Assembly: GCF_020616555.1 (NCBI RefSeq)
Contig: NZ_CP085173.1
Coordinates: forward strand, 1,364,001 to 1,428,000
Length of the DNA: 64,000 nucleotides
Source of the DNA: Streptomyces longhuiensis
Lineage (GTDB): Bacteria > Actinomycetota > Actinomycetes > Streptomycetales > Streptomycetaceae
Direction: 5' to 3'
Of this stretch, positions 33,956 to 42,615 are shown one piece after another (within the stretch, counting starts at the first letter, position 1; the number at the start of each line of letters is the position of its first letter). Below the pieces are notes generated by a model. That model had not been told where the DNA came from and ran no database searches. It worked only from the letters and a program-made list of their open reading frames with translations. Both the position numbers and the translations under genes were made by a program.

Positions 33956-36040
33956 CTACCCCGTGGTGCCGAGCGGGCGGGCCCGGGCGATCAGGAGGGC
34001 CACGTCGTCGTGGTCGTCCTGATCGCGCAGTGCGACCAGGAGGTGGTCGCAGACCTCGTCCAGGGACCCCTGCGGGTCGGAGAGCAGAGCGAGCAGGGTG
34101 TTGATGCGGGCGTCTATCGCGTCGGAGCGCGTCTCGATCAACCCGTCGGTGTAGAGCACGAGTTGGTCGCCGCACTCCATCCTCACGGTCGTCTCCTGGA
34201 AGGCGATGTCGCCGACGCCGAGGGGTGTTCCCGAGGGCAGGTCGAGCAGTTCGGGGCGCCCGCCCGGTTTGACCAGGATGGGCGGCAGGTGGCCCGCGAC
34301 GGCGATCCGGCACTCGCCGCTGTGCGGGTCGTACACGGCGTAGATGCACGTGGCGAACGCGGGGTCGAGTTCGGCGGCGGTGTGGTCGAGATGGCGCAGC
34401 ACTTCGGCCGGTGCGAGGTCGAGGTCGGCCAGTGTGCGGGTGGCGGTGCGCAGTTGGCCCATGGTGGCGGCGGCGTTTATGCCGCTGCCCATGACGTCGC
34501 CGATGACGAGGGCGGTCTTGTCCCCGGCCACCGGGATGGTGTCGAACCAGTCGCCGCCGATCTCGCTGGCCGACTGGGCGGGCTGGTAGCGGTAGGCGAT
34601 CTCCAGGCCGGGCCTGCGGGGCGGCCTGGGCGGGAGCAGGTGGCGCTGGAGGGTCAGGGCGGTGCGGCGTTCGCTCTGGTACGAGCGGGCGTTGTCGATG
34701 CAGACCGCCGCTCGGGCGGCCAGTTCACCGGCGAGGACGACGTCGTCCTCGTCGAACGGCAGCGCGTTCCTGGCGCGGCCCAGGTCCAGCGCGCCGAGCA
34801 CCTCGCCGCGCGCGATGAGCGGCACTGCCAGATAGGAGTGCAGTCCCGCGCGGGACAGGACCCGGGCGGCCTCCGGATCGGGGGCGATGCGCTCCAGGTC
34901 CTCCTCGCTCACGTGCTCCACCAGCACCGGCCGCCCTGACGTCACGCACTGCGTGATGTACCGGTCGGCCGCGTAGCTGGCGATCTGCCCCGGGGTGTCG
35001 GCGGCGTGGAGCGCGTTGGTGGAGTAGGCCGCCGTGACCGCCAGCGCCCGGAACAGAGCGGGTCCTCCTGCAGTGGGGGTGGCCTGGCGCCGGCCGAGGA
35101 GCACGGCGTCGAGGATGTCGACCGCCGCCAGGTCGGCCAGCTCGGGGACGACCACCGACGCCAGTTCGTGCGCGGTCTGTTCGACGTCCAGGGTGGTTCC
35201 CACGGTCGTGGACGCGTCGGCGATGACGGCCAGGCGCCGGCGGGCCCGGGCGGCTTCCTGCGAGGCCCGGTGCTGTTCGCTCACGTCCACCACGGAGATC
35301 GCGAGGCCGAGGACCCGGCCGACCGGGTCGTCCAGCCGGTAGTAGGACACCGACCAGGCGTGTTCCACGTCGGTGGCGCCGCCGGGGCGGCCGACGGTGA
35401 ACTCGTTGAGGAGCGGGACGCCGGTGGCCAGGACCTGGCGCATGGTGGACGTGATGGCTTCGGTGTCCAGGAACGGAAGGGCCTCCCCGACACCGCGGCC
35501 GATGTGCTGCTCGGCGGGCAGGGCGTTGATCCGTTCCAGCGCGGGGTTGACCATCACGTAGCGCAGGTTCGTGTCGAGGACCGCGAGGCCGATCGGTGAC
35601 TGGGCCACGAGTTGCACGGACAGCGCGAGGTCCCGCTCGACGCTGCGCAGGAGGGCGCGGTCGCTGGCGATGCCCAGGGCGTAGACGTCCCCGAGTTCGT
35701 CGTGGAGCCGCATGTTGCGGAACTCCACCAGGCGGGTGCTGCCGTCCTTGTGGCGTACGGGGAAGACACCTGCCCAGCTCCGGCCGCTCTCCATGACCTC
35801 GGCGAACAGGCTGAGCACGAGATCGACGTTCTCCGGGGCGACCAGGAGCTGGGCGGCCCGCTGCCCGAGCGCCTCGTCGGCGCTGAACCCGAACAGTTCC
35901 TCGGCCTGGGGGCTCCACAGGCTGATCCGGCCCTCGGCGTCGACCATCACCGCGGCAACCGCCAGGGCATCCAGAAGGCCGCCGGGCTCGGATACCGTGC
36001 CCGCCGTCAGGCTCGTCCGCGACGATCCGATCGCATCCAT
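33956..36040 (-). CDS. PAS-PAS-GAF-SpoIIE protein phosphatase
   Basis: This 694-residue protein starts at the ATG behind GGGGAGG (7 bases). In order it has PAS at about 25-130 (SLWSPQAEELFGFSADEALG), a second PAS at about 145-265, GAF at about 290-450 (LHSYLAVPLIARGEVLGALD) and a PP2C/SpoIIE phosphatase domain at about 475-690 (SEIGGDWFDTIPVAGDKTAL; GDVMGSGINAA; HDDVALLIARAR). Such proteins dephosphorylate anti-anti-sigma factors in Streptomyces and so free SigB-type sigma factors. The SigB/F/G-type gene at 48936 is a possible but unproven target. No membrane segment was found. Confidence 0.93.
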   Translation of the reverse strand: MDAIGSSRTSLTAGTVSEPGGLLDALAVAAVMVDAEGRISLWSPQAEELFGFSADEALGQRAAQLLVAPENVDLVLSLFAEVMESGRSWAGVFPVRHKDGSTRLVEFRNMRLHDELGDVYALGIASDRALLRSVERDLALSVQLVAQSPIGLAVLDTNLRYVMVNPALERINALPAEQHIGRGVGEALPFLDTEAITSTMRQVLATGVPLLNEFTVGRPGGATDVEHAWSVSYYRLDDPVGRVLGLAISVVDVSEQHRASQEAARARRRLAVIADASTTVGTTLDVEQTAHELASVVVPELADLAAVDILDAVLLGRRQATPTAGGPALFRALAVTAAYSTNALHAADTPGQIASYAADRYITQCVTSGRPVLVEHVSEEDLERIAPDPEAARVLSRAGLHSYLAVPLIARGEVLGALDLGRARNALPFDEDDVVLAGELAARAAVCIDNARSYQSERRTALTLQRHLLPPRPPRRPGLEIAYRYQPAQSASEIGGDWFDTIPVAGDKTALVIGDVMGSGINAAATMGQLRTATRTLADLDLAPAEVLRHLDHTAAELDPAFATCIYAVYDPHSGECRIAVAGHLPPILVKPGGRPELLDLPSGTPLGVGDIAFQETTVRMECGDQLVLYTDGLIETRSDAIDARINTLLALLSDPQGSLDEVCDHLLVALRDQDDHDDVALLIARARPLGTTG

Positions 36041-36285
36041 CCAGACACCTCCCCAGAATCGCCGGGGTCCGAGGGACGGCTGAAGAAGATCAGCCCGGTT
36101 CGGGATGTCATCGACTCCATCGAGGACGAGTATGTTGTCAGCCGGAGCCCCGGCGTGTGGCGCGGTCCAGATTCTCGGCCATGCTGCCTCCAGACTCCCC
36201 ACGGCATTTTATGCCCCTTTCCCGGGGAAGGTCATGTTCGCTTCCTCCGCTGCTGGTGGGCCGTACCCACGCAGGGCCGGTGGAT

Positions 36286-36702
36286 CTATCGGGTGCCGAT
36301 CATCGCCAGACTGTCGACCGCCGCGGGGGACAGCAGCGATTCCCGCAAGCCGGACAGGGGCATCCAGGTGACGGCGCTGGTGGAGTCGTCCGCCTTGGTC
36401 ACTCGGACGGGACCGGGCTTGAGGTCGACGCGGTAGAAGAGCCCCACCAGATGCCAGTCGATGCCGAGCCGGTGAGCGGTGTACGCCCGCGCGTCGACCA
36501 GCCGGGCGTCCAGGAGTTCCAGGCCCGTCTCCTCGTACAGTTCGCGCCCCAGCGTCTCGTGCGGCTGTTCCCCCGGGTCGATCCCGCCACCGGGCAGGTG
36601 CCACAGGCCGGGCTCGAAGACCGGTGAGCTGTCCGCGAGTTGGGTCAGCAGCAACTGCTCCTCCATGACAGCGATCGCATACGCCGAGACTCGCGAACGC
36701 AT
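36286..36702 (-). CDS. Nudix hydrolase
   Basis: This 138-residue protein carries a full Nudix box (GGGIDPGEQPHETLGRELYE, followed by ETGLEL) that coordinates the metal and cuts a nucleoside diphosphate linked to another group. The substrate is not deducible. The ATG at 36702 has GGGAGG close upstream; a GTG four codons earlier is less likely. About 245 bases separate it from the phosphatase start, and both are on the minus strand. Confidence 0.9.
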   Translation of the reverse strand: MRSRVSAYAIAVMEEQLLLTQLADSSPVFEPGLWHLPGGGIDPGEQPHETLGRELYEETGLELLDARLVDARAYTAHRLGIDWHLVGLFYRVDLKPGPVRVTKADDSTSAVTWMPLSGLRESLLSPAAVDSLAMIGTR

Positions 36703-37213
36703 CTGACCTCCCACGTTGCACCACTGCGGACATCACCGTCCTCGATGACGGCCGATGTAGGGGAACAACCTATCGATCACGCGCCCCGCGCGGTCAGGAA
36801 TCCCGCCGAACCTACAGAGCCCGCACAACGCGTCAACGTGACACGCCGATCGGCCACGTGCGGGTGCCCTGCGCGCCCATGGCAGAACATGGCACATGCC
36901 GGCTCGTTGAGATACCCGAGGACGTCTTCGGGTTCCTGTCGTGGCGACGGCAACCGGTGCACACCCTGAGGGCGGGCCTCCATCACGGCCCCCTCCGCTC
37001 CCCCGCCGGGTACGGAGGGGGCCTTCCTCTTCGTTCCGTCCGTCGGCCGGCCCCGTGGGCATCAGCCGATCGGTGGACCCCGGTGTCGTCCGTAGAGGTC
37101 CCTCGGCGCAGACGGCAGGCCGACCGGTGAGCGCGGGACGTGGCCGGAGAATGGACTCCGGAACGGACATCGCAGGCGCCCCCGTTCCTTCCCTACGGAC
37201 TTGGAGCACCGAG
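36703..37213. other. Intergenic region with a plus-strand terminator
   Basis: This 511-base gap separates the divergent Nudix and ankyrin genes. From 36879 a plus-strand frame begins like a protein (MAEHGTCRLVEIPEDVFGFL) and then runs through the strong hairpin at 36987-37023. That suggests either a short untranslated or leader transcript, or a gene remnant, ending at that hairpin. No other feature was recognised. Confidence 0.4.
36987..37023 (+). terminator. Plus-strand terminator with T-rich tail
   Basis: GGCCCCCTCCG and its exact complement enclose a 15-base loop, followed by TTCCTCTTCGTTCC. It is one of the best intrinsic-terminator forms in the window, yet no annotated plus-strand gene precedes it within 3 kb. 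Confidence 0.75.
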
Positions 37214-37810
37214 ATGCACGACCGCGACCGCCGACTCCTGGAGGCCGCCCGGCGCGGTGACGCCGCCGAGGTGCGCGCGGCCCTTGACGCCGGGGCCTCG
37301 GTGGCGACCTGTGACGAGGAACTGCGCTCCCCGCTGCTCCTTGCCGCTCTCAATGATCACGTCCAGGCCGCGCGGGTCCTGGTCTCGGCCGGTGCGGACC
37401 CGGACGCCCAGGACCGGCGGCACGACAGCCCGTGGCTCGTCACCGGCGTGACCGGCAGCGTCGCGATGATGCGCGTCCTCCTCCCGGCGGCCCCCGATGT
37501 CACTCTGCGCAACCGCTACGGTGGCGTCTCGGTGATCCCCGCGAGCGAGCGCGGTCACGTCGCGTACGTGAGGGCGGTGCTCCGGGAGACGGACATCGAC
37601 GTCAACCACGTCAACGATCTCGGCTGGACCGCGCTCCTGGAAGCCGTGATCCTCGGCGACGGGGGCCGCGCGCACCAGGAGATCGTGGAGCTGCTGCTCG
37701 CGGCGGGCGCCCGCCCGGACCTCGCGGACGCGGACGGCGTCACGGCCCTGGAACACGCGGAACGGCGTGGCTTCGACGCGCTCGCGGCGCTGCTCAGGGC
37801 GGCGGCGTGA
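37214..37810 (+). CDS. Ankyrin-repeat protein
   Basis: This 198-residue protein is made of five or so ankyrin repeats (LLEAARRGDAAEVRAALDAG; PLLLAALNDHVQAARVLVSA; GWTALLEAVILGDGGR; IVELLLAAGARPDLADADGV). It is probably a cytoplasmic protein-binding scaffold. GGAG lies 7 bases before the chosen ATG; an in-frame ATG at 37151 has its SD too close. The stop overlaps the GTG of the next gene, so the two are translationally coupled. Confidence 0.9.
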   Translation: MHDRDRRLLEAARRGDAAEVRAALDAGASVATCDEELRSPLLLAALNDHVQAARVLVSAGADPDAQDRRHDSPWLVTGVTGSVAMMRVLLPAAPDVTLRNRYGGVSVIPASERGHVAYVRAVLRETDIDVNHVNDLGWTALLEAVILGDGGRAHQEIVELLLAAGARPDLADADGVTALEHAERRGFDALAALLRAAA

Positions 37811-38919
37811 CGGCCCGCGCGCGCGGCGCGCTCGGGGCGATGGCCGTCGTCCTCCTCGCGGCGGGGTGCACGGCGACCGGCGCCGCCGGCTCCACGGCGT
37901 CCGCGCCCCCGGCCGCCACCGCCACCCCCTCGGCGCCGGCGCCCGCGCGCACCGTTCAGGGCACCTTGCTGGTGGCCGACTTCGGCAGCGACACGGTCAC
38001 GTTCGTGGATCCGGAGCGCGGCACACTCGGCTCGGTGAAGGTGGGCACGGCACCGTACGGGCTCGCCGTCGGCAAGGACGGCCGGGCCTGGGTGGCGACG
38101 GCCGAAGGAGTGGCCGTCGTCGACACCGAGACGCGCGAGAACGTCGGCCGCATCCCGTACACGACGGAGACCGGCCCCGCCACGACCGGCGAGTACCGCG
38201 GCGGCGGCATGGGCATCGCCCTGGCGCCCGATGGAAAGCATGTCTACGTGGGCGTCAACGTCCCTGACGAGGAAGGGGTGTTGGAGGTCATCGACACGGC
38301 GACACGGAAGGTCACGGACACCGTCCCGGTCGGCCGTCGCCCCTTCGATGTCGACGTCTCGCGCGACGGCGGCGAGGTGTACGCCACCGGCCACGACTCG
38401 TTCGACGTGACCGCCGTACGCGCCGACACGCTCGCCCCGCGCCGGTTCGAGGTCGCGCCGTACGGCACGGAGGGCGGACTCGGCTCGTGGCTGAAGCCGC
38501 ACTACGCCGCCGTGCGCGACGACGGGAAGCTCCTGCTGCCCTTCGAGGGCGAGAAGCTGGCCGTACTCGACCCGCGCACCGGCAAGGTCGCCGTCGAACC
38601 GATGACCGCCGACACGCACCAGCACGGCGCCCGGCTCACCCCCGACGGCACCCTGCTCGCCGTCGGCACGGGACCGATCAGCGCCGGCGACAACGACGCC
38701 TCGCTGACGATCCGCACCACCGACGGGAAGGAGCGCGTCGTCCCCCTCGACGGCCCGCACGAGGACGTCGCCACGTCACGCGACGGCCGCACCGCCTACG
38801 TCACCGGGGGCTTCACCCGGGACGGATTCTGGGACGGGATCACCGTCGTGGACCTGAAGAGCGGGGACACCCACCGGCTGCCCGCAGGTCATCGGCCGCT
38901 GGGCATCGCCGTACTGTGA
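37807..38919 (+). CDS. Beta-propeller lipoprotein (YncE/YVTN-like)
   Basis: This 370-residue protein starts at GTG, overlapping the ankyrin stop (GTGA). A lipoprotein signal ends in LLAAGC (Cys21), followed by an Ala/Pro/Thr linker to about residue 52. The rest is a beta-propeller of YVTN-type repeats (LLVADFGSDTVTFVDPERG; GIALAPDGKHVYVGVNV; VDVSRDGGEVYATGHDSFDV; TSRDGRTAYVTGGFTRDG). Proteins of this type bind ligands or other proteins at the cell surface; no enzyme motif is seen. The pairing of a cytoplasmic ankyrin protein with a surface propeller is notable. Confidence 0.88.
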   Translation: MTARARGALGAMAVVLLAAGCTATGAAGSTASAPPAATATPSAPAPARTVQGTLLVADFGSDTVTFVDPERGTLGSVKVGTAPYGLAVGKDGRAWVATAEGVAVVDTETRENVGRIPYTTETGPATTGEYRGGGMGIALAPDGKHVYVGVNVPDEEGVLEVIDTATRKVTDTVPVGRRPFDVDVSRDGGEVYATGHDSFDVTAVRADTLAPRRFEVAPYGTEGGLGSWLKPHYAAVRDDGKLLLPFEGEKLAVLDPRTGKVAVEPMTADTHQHGARLTPDGTLLAVGTGPISAGDNDASLTIRTTDGKERVVPLDGPHEDVATSRDGRTAYVTGGFTRDGFWDGITVVDLKSGDTHRLPAGHRPLGIAVL

Positions 38920-38952
38920 CCGGGTCCCGCCCCGAGCGCGTCCGGGCCTGAC

Positions 38953-40185
38953 TCAGATGCGGACCGGCAGCGCGATCGGGTAGGTGCCGTCGCCCGCGAA
39001 TCCGACACGCTCGACGGCGTCCCGGTCGACGGCCAGCTTGAGACCGTCCCGGCGCAGGAACAGCTCGTCGAGGATCACCTCGGTCTGGAGGTTGGCGAGC
39101 GCGGCGCCGATGCAGCGGTGCGCGCCGTGCCCGTACGCGATGTGCCCGGCTCCGCGCGCCACCTCGCGCGTGAGGTCGAGCCGCGTGGCGTCGTCGAAGG
39201 TTCCCGGGTCGCGGTTGGCGGCGAGCAGACCGCTCGTCACGCCCTCCCCCTGGCGTACGAGGACGCCGCCGAGTCGCACGTCCTCGGTGGCGTACAGGGT
39301 GGCGCCGACCCGCACCGCGGACACGTGACGGAGCAACTCCTGGACGGCGCGCGGCAGCAGGTCGCGCTCCGCCCGCAGCCGGGCCGCCTCCTGCGGGTGG
39401 TCGAGGAGGGTGAGGACCGCGTCGGTGATGAAGAACGCGGGCGGCGCGATACCCGTGTTGATCAGCAGGAAGACGAGCGCGATCATCTCCTGGCGCGTGA
39501 GGCGCTGCCCCTCTGCCACCGTCGCGCTGGAGCGCAGCAGATCGGAGACCAGGTCCTCCCTGGGCGCCGGGCCACGGAGGTCGAGCAGTTCGCCGATGTA
39601 CTCGGCGAGGTGGTCGATGCCGGGCAGGAACCGGTCCGGCTCACCGGACTCGTAGTCCCTGATCCAGCCGCTCACCTTCGGCCGGTCGGCCACGTCCACG
39701 CCGATGATCTCGCAGATGACGTCCGTCATGACCGGGTACGCGAAGGCACTCAGGAGGTCGAACTGGTCGCCCTTCGAGGCGAGTTCACCGGTCACGTCCT
39801 GCACGATGCGCTCGATGCGCGGACGCAGCGCGGCGATCCGGCGCGGCGCGAAGGCCCGCATCACGTGCGTGCGCAGGCGGGTGTGCTCGGGCCCGTCGAC
39901 CATCACGAGGATCTCCAGGTACTGCCGGTACTCCGGCGGCAGCCCCGCGTCGTCGAGCAGTTCCGCGCCCACACCTGCGCCCTGCGCACCCGGAACCCTC
40001 GCCAGGTCCCGCACGAAACGGGTGTCGCCGAGCGCCGCCTTCACCACGTCGTAGCGCGTGGCCAGCCACACGGGGGTCGTGGTCCCCGGGAGCGTCGCCC
40101 GCACCAGCGGTACGCCGTGTCCGTGCGACGCATCGTCGATCTGAGTGTGGGTCAGTTCCAGTGGTGCGGCGGCCGGATCGGTCAT
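38953..40185 (-). CDS. Cytochrome P450 with an atypical I-helix
   Basis: This 410-residue P450 has the heme-thiolate motif YGHGAHRCIG (Cys358, Tyr in place of the usual Phe), an ExxR motif ELLR at 283-286 and a bacterial class I layout. The I-helix stretch at 241-255 reads LINTGIAPPAFFITD. The usual acid-alcohol pair (D/E-T) that delivers protons for oxygen activation is replaced by Ala247-Pro248. Such enzymes may use peroxide, do unusual chemistry, or rely on a substrate hydroxyl. No ferredoxin gene lies next to it. GGAG stands 7 bases before the ATG. Confidence 0.92.
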   Translation of the reverse strand: MTDPAAAPLELTHTQIDDASHGHGVPLVRATLPGTTTPVWLATRYDVVKAALGDTRFVRDLARVPGAQGAGVGAELLDDAGLPPEYRQYLEILVMVDGPEHTRLRTHVMRAFAPRRIAALRPRIERIVQDVTGELASKGDQFDLLSAFAYPVMTDVICEIIGVDVADRPKVSGWIRDYESGEPDRFLPGIDHLAEYIGELLDLRGPAPREDLVSDLLRSSATVAEGQRLTRQEMIALVFLLINTGIAPPAFFITDAVLTLLDHPQEAARLRAERDLLPRAVQELLRHVSAVRVGATLYATEDVRLGGVLVRQGEGVTSGLLAANRDPGTFDDATRLDLTREVARGAGHIAYGHGAHRCIGAALANLQTEVILDELFLRRDGLKLAVDRDAVERVGFAGDGTYPIALPVRI

Positions 40186-40308
40186 GTCCTCACTCCGTTT
40201 CGCGAGCACGTATCCCCTGACGTGATCTCGGTCGCCAGCATCCAATAGAACATGGGTACGGGTGGGTGGCGTGACCAGTTCGTGATCCGAAGGGGGCCGC
40301 CCTCGCGC

Positions 40309-41199
40309 TCAGCCACCGGAATCGCCTCCGGAGAGCCTTTCGACGGCCCGGGACGCACTCGCCGACTTCCGCCGGGCGGCCTTCTGTTCGCGTGCGGCGT
40401 CCCGGACCCGTACGGACGCCTCGTCCGCAGCCTCGGCAGCGGTGCGCCGCTCCTCCTCGGCCTCCCCGAGCTGGGCCGTCAGGAGTGCGACGCGTTCGTC
40501 CGCCGCGGACCGGCGGACGGTGGCCTGCTCGTGCTCCTCCTCGGCCCGCCGCACGTCGTCGTCGCGGCGGCTCGACTCGGCCGCGGCCTCGGTGGCCGCC
40601 TTCATCGCCTCCTTGAGGCGGGCGCGGCGCTTCTCCTCGGCGGCGTCGGGGGCCCTTCTGATCGCGGGAGCCGGGGTGGGCTTTTCGGGCTTCGCGCCCT
40701 TCGTCGACACCTGTGCCAAAGGCGCCGCACCGGGGAAGTCCGTGGACATGGCAGGGACCTTCGTCAGCCTGCCGGTGGCCCACTGCTCGGCGACCTCCGG
40801 ATCGGCCAGCGCCGCACGGAGGATCTGTTCGACCTCGTGCAGAACGCTCGGGCTCACCGGCAGGCCGGCCTGCCTGGCGAGGCCACCCGCCTGTCGCGCG
40901 AGGCCCGCGATCACCACGTGCTGCCGATGGCTGAGGGTGCGGAACTGCTCCGGGTCGAGCGTACGGTGCGCTTCCCGCAGCGCCTCCGCGAGCTCGAGGA
41001 GCTGCCGCGCCTCCTCCTTCTGCCGAGCCAGCAGGTTCGACACCCAGGCGGCGAGAGTCGGCTTGTGCAAGGCGGCAATGCGCCGCGCGGTGGCCGCGTC
41101 ACCGGCGCGTCTCGCCTCGGCGACCTGCGCGTTGCGCGCGGCCGTGAACTGTACGGGCGGCAGGCGGTAGAGCTCCTCGGCGACATCATCTGCGTCCAC
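40309..41199 (-). CDS. Coiled-coil protein of an actinobacterial family
   Basis: This 296-residue protein has no cysteine-based or catalytic motif. The N-terminal third has TAARNAQVAEARRAGDAATA and LAAWVSNLLARQKEEARQLL, recurring in Streptomyces proteins of unknown function. The C-terminal third is a long charged coiled coil (KAATEAAAESSRRDDDVRRA). The GTG at 41199 is the best start because the conserved region begins there, though its SD is weak. No function can be assigned. Confidence 0.7.
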   Translation of the reverse strand: MDADDVAEELYRLPPVQFTAARNAQVAEARRAGDAATARRIAALHKPTLAAWVSNLLARQKEEARQLLELAEALREAHRTLDPEQFRTLSHRQHVVIAGLARQAGGLARQAGLPVSPSVLHEVEQILRAALADPEVAEQWATGRLTKVPAMSTDFPGAAPLAQVSTKGAKPEKPTPAPAIRRAPDAAEEKRRARLKEAMKAATEAAAESSRRDDDVRRAEEEHEQATVRRSAADERVALLTAQLGEAEEERRTAAEAADEASVRVRDAAREQKAARRKSASASRAVERLSGGDSGG

Positions 41200-41332
41200 A
41201 TGTCCACTCTGCCGTGCGGACGGCGCAGGCGGCCGAGACGCGCCGGTCGCCCTGGTGCACCCGCCACCGCGCCGTCGCACCGAGCGCCGGCGAACGTGTC
41301 GCGCTCGGCACGAGGCCGGCACACGTCGAGGG

Positions 41333-41575
41333 TCAGCCGGCCGGCCAGCGGTATTCCTTGCGCGGCAGGTCCGGGGCGCGAGGCGTGCGTGGCAGACGTA
41401 CCGCCAACTCGACGCCCAGCCGCCACAGTTGGGCATCCCAGCCCCTCACCGGCTGGTGGAGTTCCAGCCCTGCCAGGTCCGGACACCGCTTCTCGAGCAG
41501 CGATCGCACCATCGCTTCGCCGATGGCCTCGTCGACCGGCTCGTCGATTCCCTCGTCGATCCCGTGGTCAGTCAT
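41333..41575 (-). pseudogene. Truncated aminoglycoside-phosphotransferase-family gene
   Basis: Eighty codons encode the N-terminal lobe start of an APH-type kinase (AMVRSLLEKRCPDLAGLELH, then GWDAQLWRLGVELAVRLPR, then EYRWPAG) and end at a stop. Intact relatives run to about 290 residues and continue after this point with the rest of the kinase. Only 133 bases separate the stop from the next gene, so the C-terminal two thirds are missing. The start overlaps the upstream ArsR gene by 8 bases, so the original operon pairing is preserved. Confidence 0.75.
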
Positions 41576-42557
41576 CCGGGGTGTCTGCGCGACCGGCGAG
41601 GCGGTCGCCCGCCTCCGTGCGCCGGTAGACCACCCGTCGCCCCACCCTCGTACCGACGACCATGTCCGCATCGCGCAGGACGGCCAGGTGGCCGCCGACG
41701 GTGCCGAGCGACTGGCCCAGGTGCGCCGCGAGTTCGCTGCTGGTCGCCGGGCGTTCGAGTTCGCGGAGGAGGGCGGCGCGGCCGCTGCCGATCAGCCGGT
41801 CGAGAGCCCGCGGCGCTCGCGCCCGCCCGGACTTCTCGGCCGTGCCACGGGCCGGGTACACCAGGGCGTACCGGTCGGGAGGCGCCTCGGCCAGCCAGGT
41901 GCCGCTGGTCACACAGACCGGGACGAACAGCATTCCGCCCTCGCCGACGATGCAGTCGGGACCCGGCTGGTCACTGAAGCGGATGGCGTCGGCGCCGACC
42001 CACGCACTGCGCCGGTTCATGCGCTGGAGAGCTCTGGGCCAGCCGTACGCGGCGAGCAGCCCCGCCCGGTACGTGACATCCCGCTCCAACAGGGCACGGC
42101 GGCGTGGCCAGTCCGGCGACACATGCGTCGTCCACACCTGCCGGAAGAGTTCGGCGGTCCGGGCTCCCCACCCGTGCCCGGTCAGCCACGCCAGGTCGTG
42201 CCGCTTCCAGCTGCGGGCCACCGCCGCGTCGAGGTCCGCGCGTACGTCGTCGTCACGGGCCGCGGCGACGGCCTTCAGTTCGTCGGCGAGCGTGGTGCGC
42301 ATTCCGCCGGACGGCGGGCGGCTCACGTAGCCGGGAAGGTACTTGGTCGAGCAGATCAGCTCGACGAGGCCTCTGGCGAACGGGTCCGCGTCGAGCGTGG
42401 CGTGGAAGGCGTCGTGGTGGCGGGTGTACCAGGGGATGAGCCACGGGTCGGAGCAGGGCTTCATCAGGACGCTCATCGACCCCAGCGTCTCGGCGCTCGG
42501 CGACAGCGCGAACCGGGACTGTGACAGGGCCATCGGGCTCAACCGCAGCAGCACCAT
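41568..42557 (-). CDS. ArsR-type regulator with DUF5937 domain
   Basis: This 329-residue protein has a large N-terminal DUF5937-type domain (about 1-240) and a C-terminal winged HTH of the ArsR family (GRAALLRELERPATSSELAA; SLGTVGGHLAVLRDADMVVG). No metal-binding Cys cluster of classic ArsR proteins is present. GGAGG stands 6 bases before the ATG. It is divergent from the MFS gene at 42616, with only 58 bases between the starts, so shared control is likely. The truncated kinase gene lies downstream in the same operon. Confidence 0.88.
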   Translation of the reverse strand: MVLLRLSPMALSQSRFALSPSAETLGSMSVLMKPCSDPWLIPWYTRHHDAFHATLDADPFARGLVELICSTKYLPGYVSRPPSGGMRTTLADELKAVAAARDDDVRADLDAAVARSWKRHDLAWLTGHGWGARTAELFRQVWTTHVSPDWPRRRALLERDVTYRAGLLAAYGWPRALQRMNRRSAWVGADAIRFSDQPGPDCIVGEGGMLFVPVCVTSGTWLAEAPPDRYALVYPARGTAEKSGRARAPRALDRLIGSGRAALLRELERPATSSELAAHLGQSLGTVGGHLAVLRDADMVVGTRVGRRVVYRRTEAGDRLAGRADTPDD

Positions 42558-42615
42558 CTTTCGCCTCCTGCCGAAACGTTAGCGTGCGCGCCGACGACTC
42601 CGCACACTCGGGCCG

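Noticed and set aside
36777..36986. Minus-strand small gene in the Nudix-ankyrin gap
   Set aside because: No SD, no family resemblance and weaker codon use than the opposite strand.
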